A stretch of DNA of 32,504 bases from an uncultured Bacteroidales bacterium (GTDB taxonomy: Bacteria > Bacteroidota > Bacteroidia > Bacteroidales > CAIWKO01). The notes beneath the pieces were generated by a model, which was not told the DNA's origin, ran no database searches, and saw nothing but the letters and a program-made list of their open reading frames with translations. This document shows, one piece after another, positions 32,107 through 32,504 of this stretch (positions are counted from its first letter, which is position 1; every line of letters starts with the position of its first letter). Location of the stretch: NCBI GenBank assembly GCA_903913285.1, contig CAIWKO010000028.1, forward strand, positions 1-32,504, given 5' to 3'. Both the position numbers and the translations under genes were made by a program.

Positions 32107-32504
32107 AATGTGAAAGTTTATTTGTTATTCTTTTGGTAGGTTCTTTTTTGTTTACTGTTGGTCGATGGTTTTAAATTTTATCTTGATTCAAAGATAACAA
32201 TTTTTATTTTGTCAGTAAAAACTAAGGTTTATTTAGTGCGAAGTCGGGAGACTTTGCAAAACTGGTTGTTTTATGGTTTTTATATAATGATTCGTCGTAA
32301 TAGTCATGTTTATAATACTATAACTCATTAACTAACTTTAATTCGGCAGGTATGGACCTGCAATTGAGACTATAAAGTAGATTGTGTAAACAGGATTTTT
32401 ATAATTTGCATCGTTGTTCAAAGATAATTAGAATTTGGTTAAGGATTATGGGCCAATTGTAAATTGGCTTACTCCAAGCCATTTCTATATTTTTTATTGC
32501 TAAA
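32107..32504. other. Intergenic region with a candidate promoter, otherwise empty
   Basis: About 400 bp of AT-rich sequence up to the window edge, with no gene. On the minus strand, TTTA (32216-32219) and TATCTTTG (32189-32196) are separated by 19 nt and resemble TTTG-n19-TAnnTTTG with one mismatch; this would serve the 112-aa membrane protein. A second TATCTTTG lies at 32419-32426 without a -33 partner. Confidence 0.45.

Overview
The window looks like chromosomal DNA of a member of the Bacteroidota, probably an environmental or metagenome-assembled one. The signs are three proteins with C-terminal type IX secretion sorting domains, promoters of the TTTG-n19-TAnnTTTG type, almost no Shine-Dalgarno sequences, and characteristic A-rich intergenic repeats. 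No rRNA, tRNA or CRISPR array was recognised.

Layout. (1) 1-5600: a peptide-scavenging group, made of a POT-family peptide/proton symporter (minus), a divergent secreted C69 dipeptidase, and a fused DppD-DppF-type ABC ATPase. (2) 5677-12354: an AT-rich block with every gene on the minus strand. It runs from a tyrosine recombinase, past an attI-like site, through three modules: a restriction-modification (R-M) pair, a GNAT-like protein, and a second R-M pair. Each module ends just past its stop codon in an imperfect hairpin of the same unusual geometry: ATAACG/CGTTAT outer arms, a 2-nt versus 5-nt asymmetric spacer, a 10-12 bp inner stem of unconserved sequence, and in two of three a further 2-nt versus 3-nt internal loop. 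This is the logic of an integron (integrase, attI, ORF-attC cassettes). However, the recombinase lacks the insertion typical of IntI, points towards its cassettes, and carries two N-terminal HARP-like repeats. I regard this as the most interesting system in the window. (3) 12360-15900: a repeat-rich accessory stretch with 9-bp arrays, a LytTR-domain protein, a 14-copy 21-bp minisatellite that is open in several frames, an unrecognised 404-aa protein, a long palindromic element, and three tandem repeats that each carry a hairpin and a 17-codon ORF. (4) 16018-17922: a RecQ helicase. (5) 17938-26707: an eight-gene minus-strand operon for surface or exported functions. In transcription order it encodes an arylsulfotransferase-like protein, a propeller protein, a CotH kinase-like protein, a lipoprotein, a YD-repeat-like protein, a VTC-domain protein, a DUF4956 membrane protein and a DUF2490 outer-membrane protein. 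(6) 27036-32106: a zinc-ribbon gene broken by a nonsense codon, a secreted prolyl oligopeptidase, a DUF3788 protein, a TMTC-like multi-membrane protein with TPRs, and a small membrane protein.

Functionally, region 1 and the prolyl oligopeptidase suggest a peptide-eating lifestyle. Region 2 looks like a defence-oriented cassette platform, and region 5 like a CotH/VTC polyphosphate- or surface-related export operon. All family calls were made by reading motifs in the translated sequence; no database search was possible.
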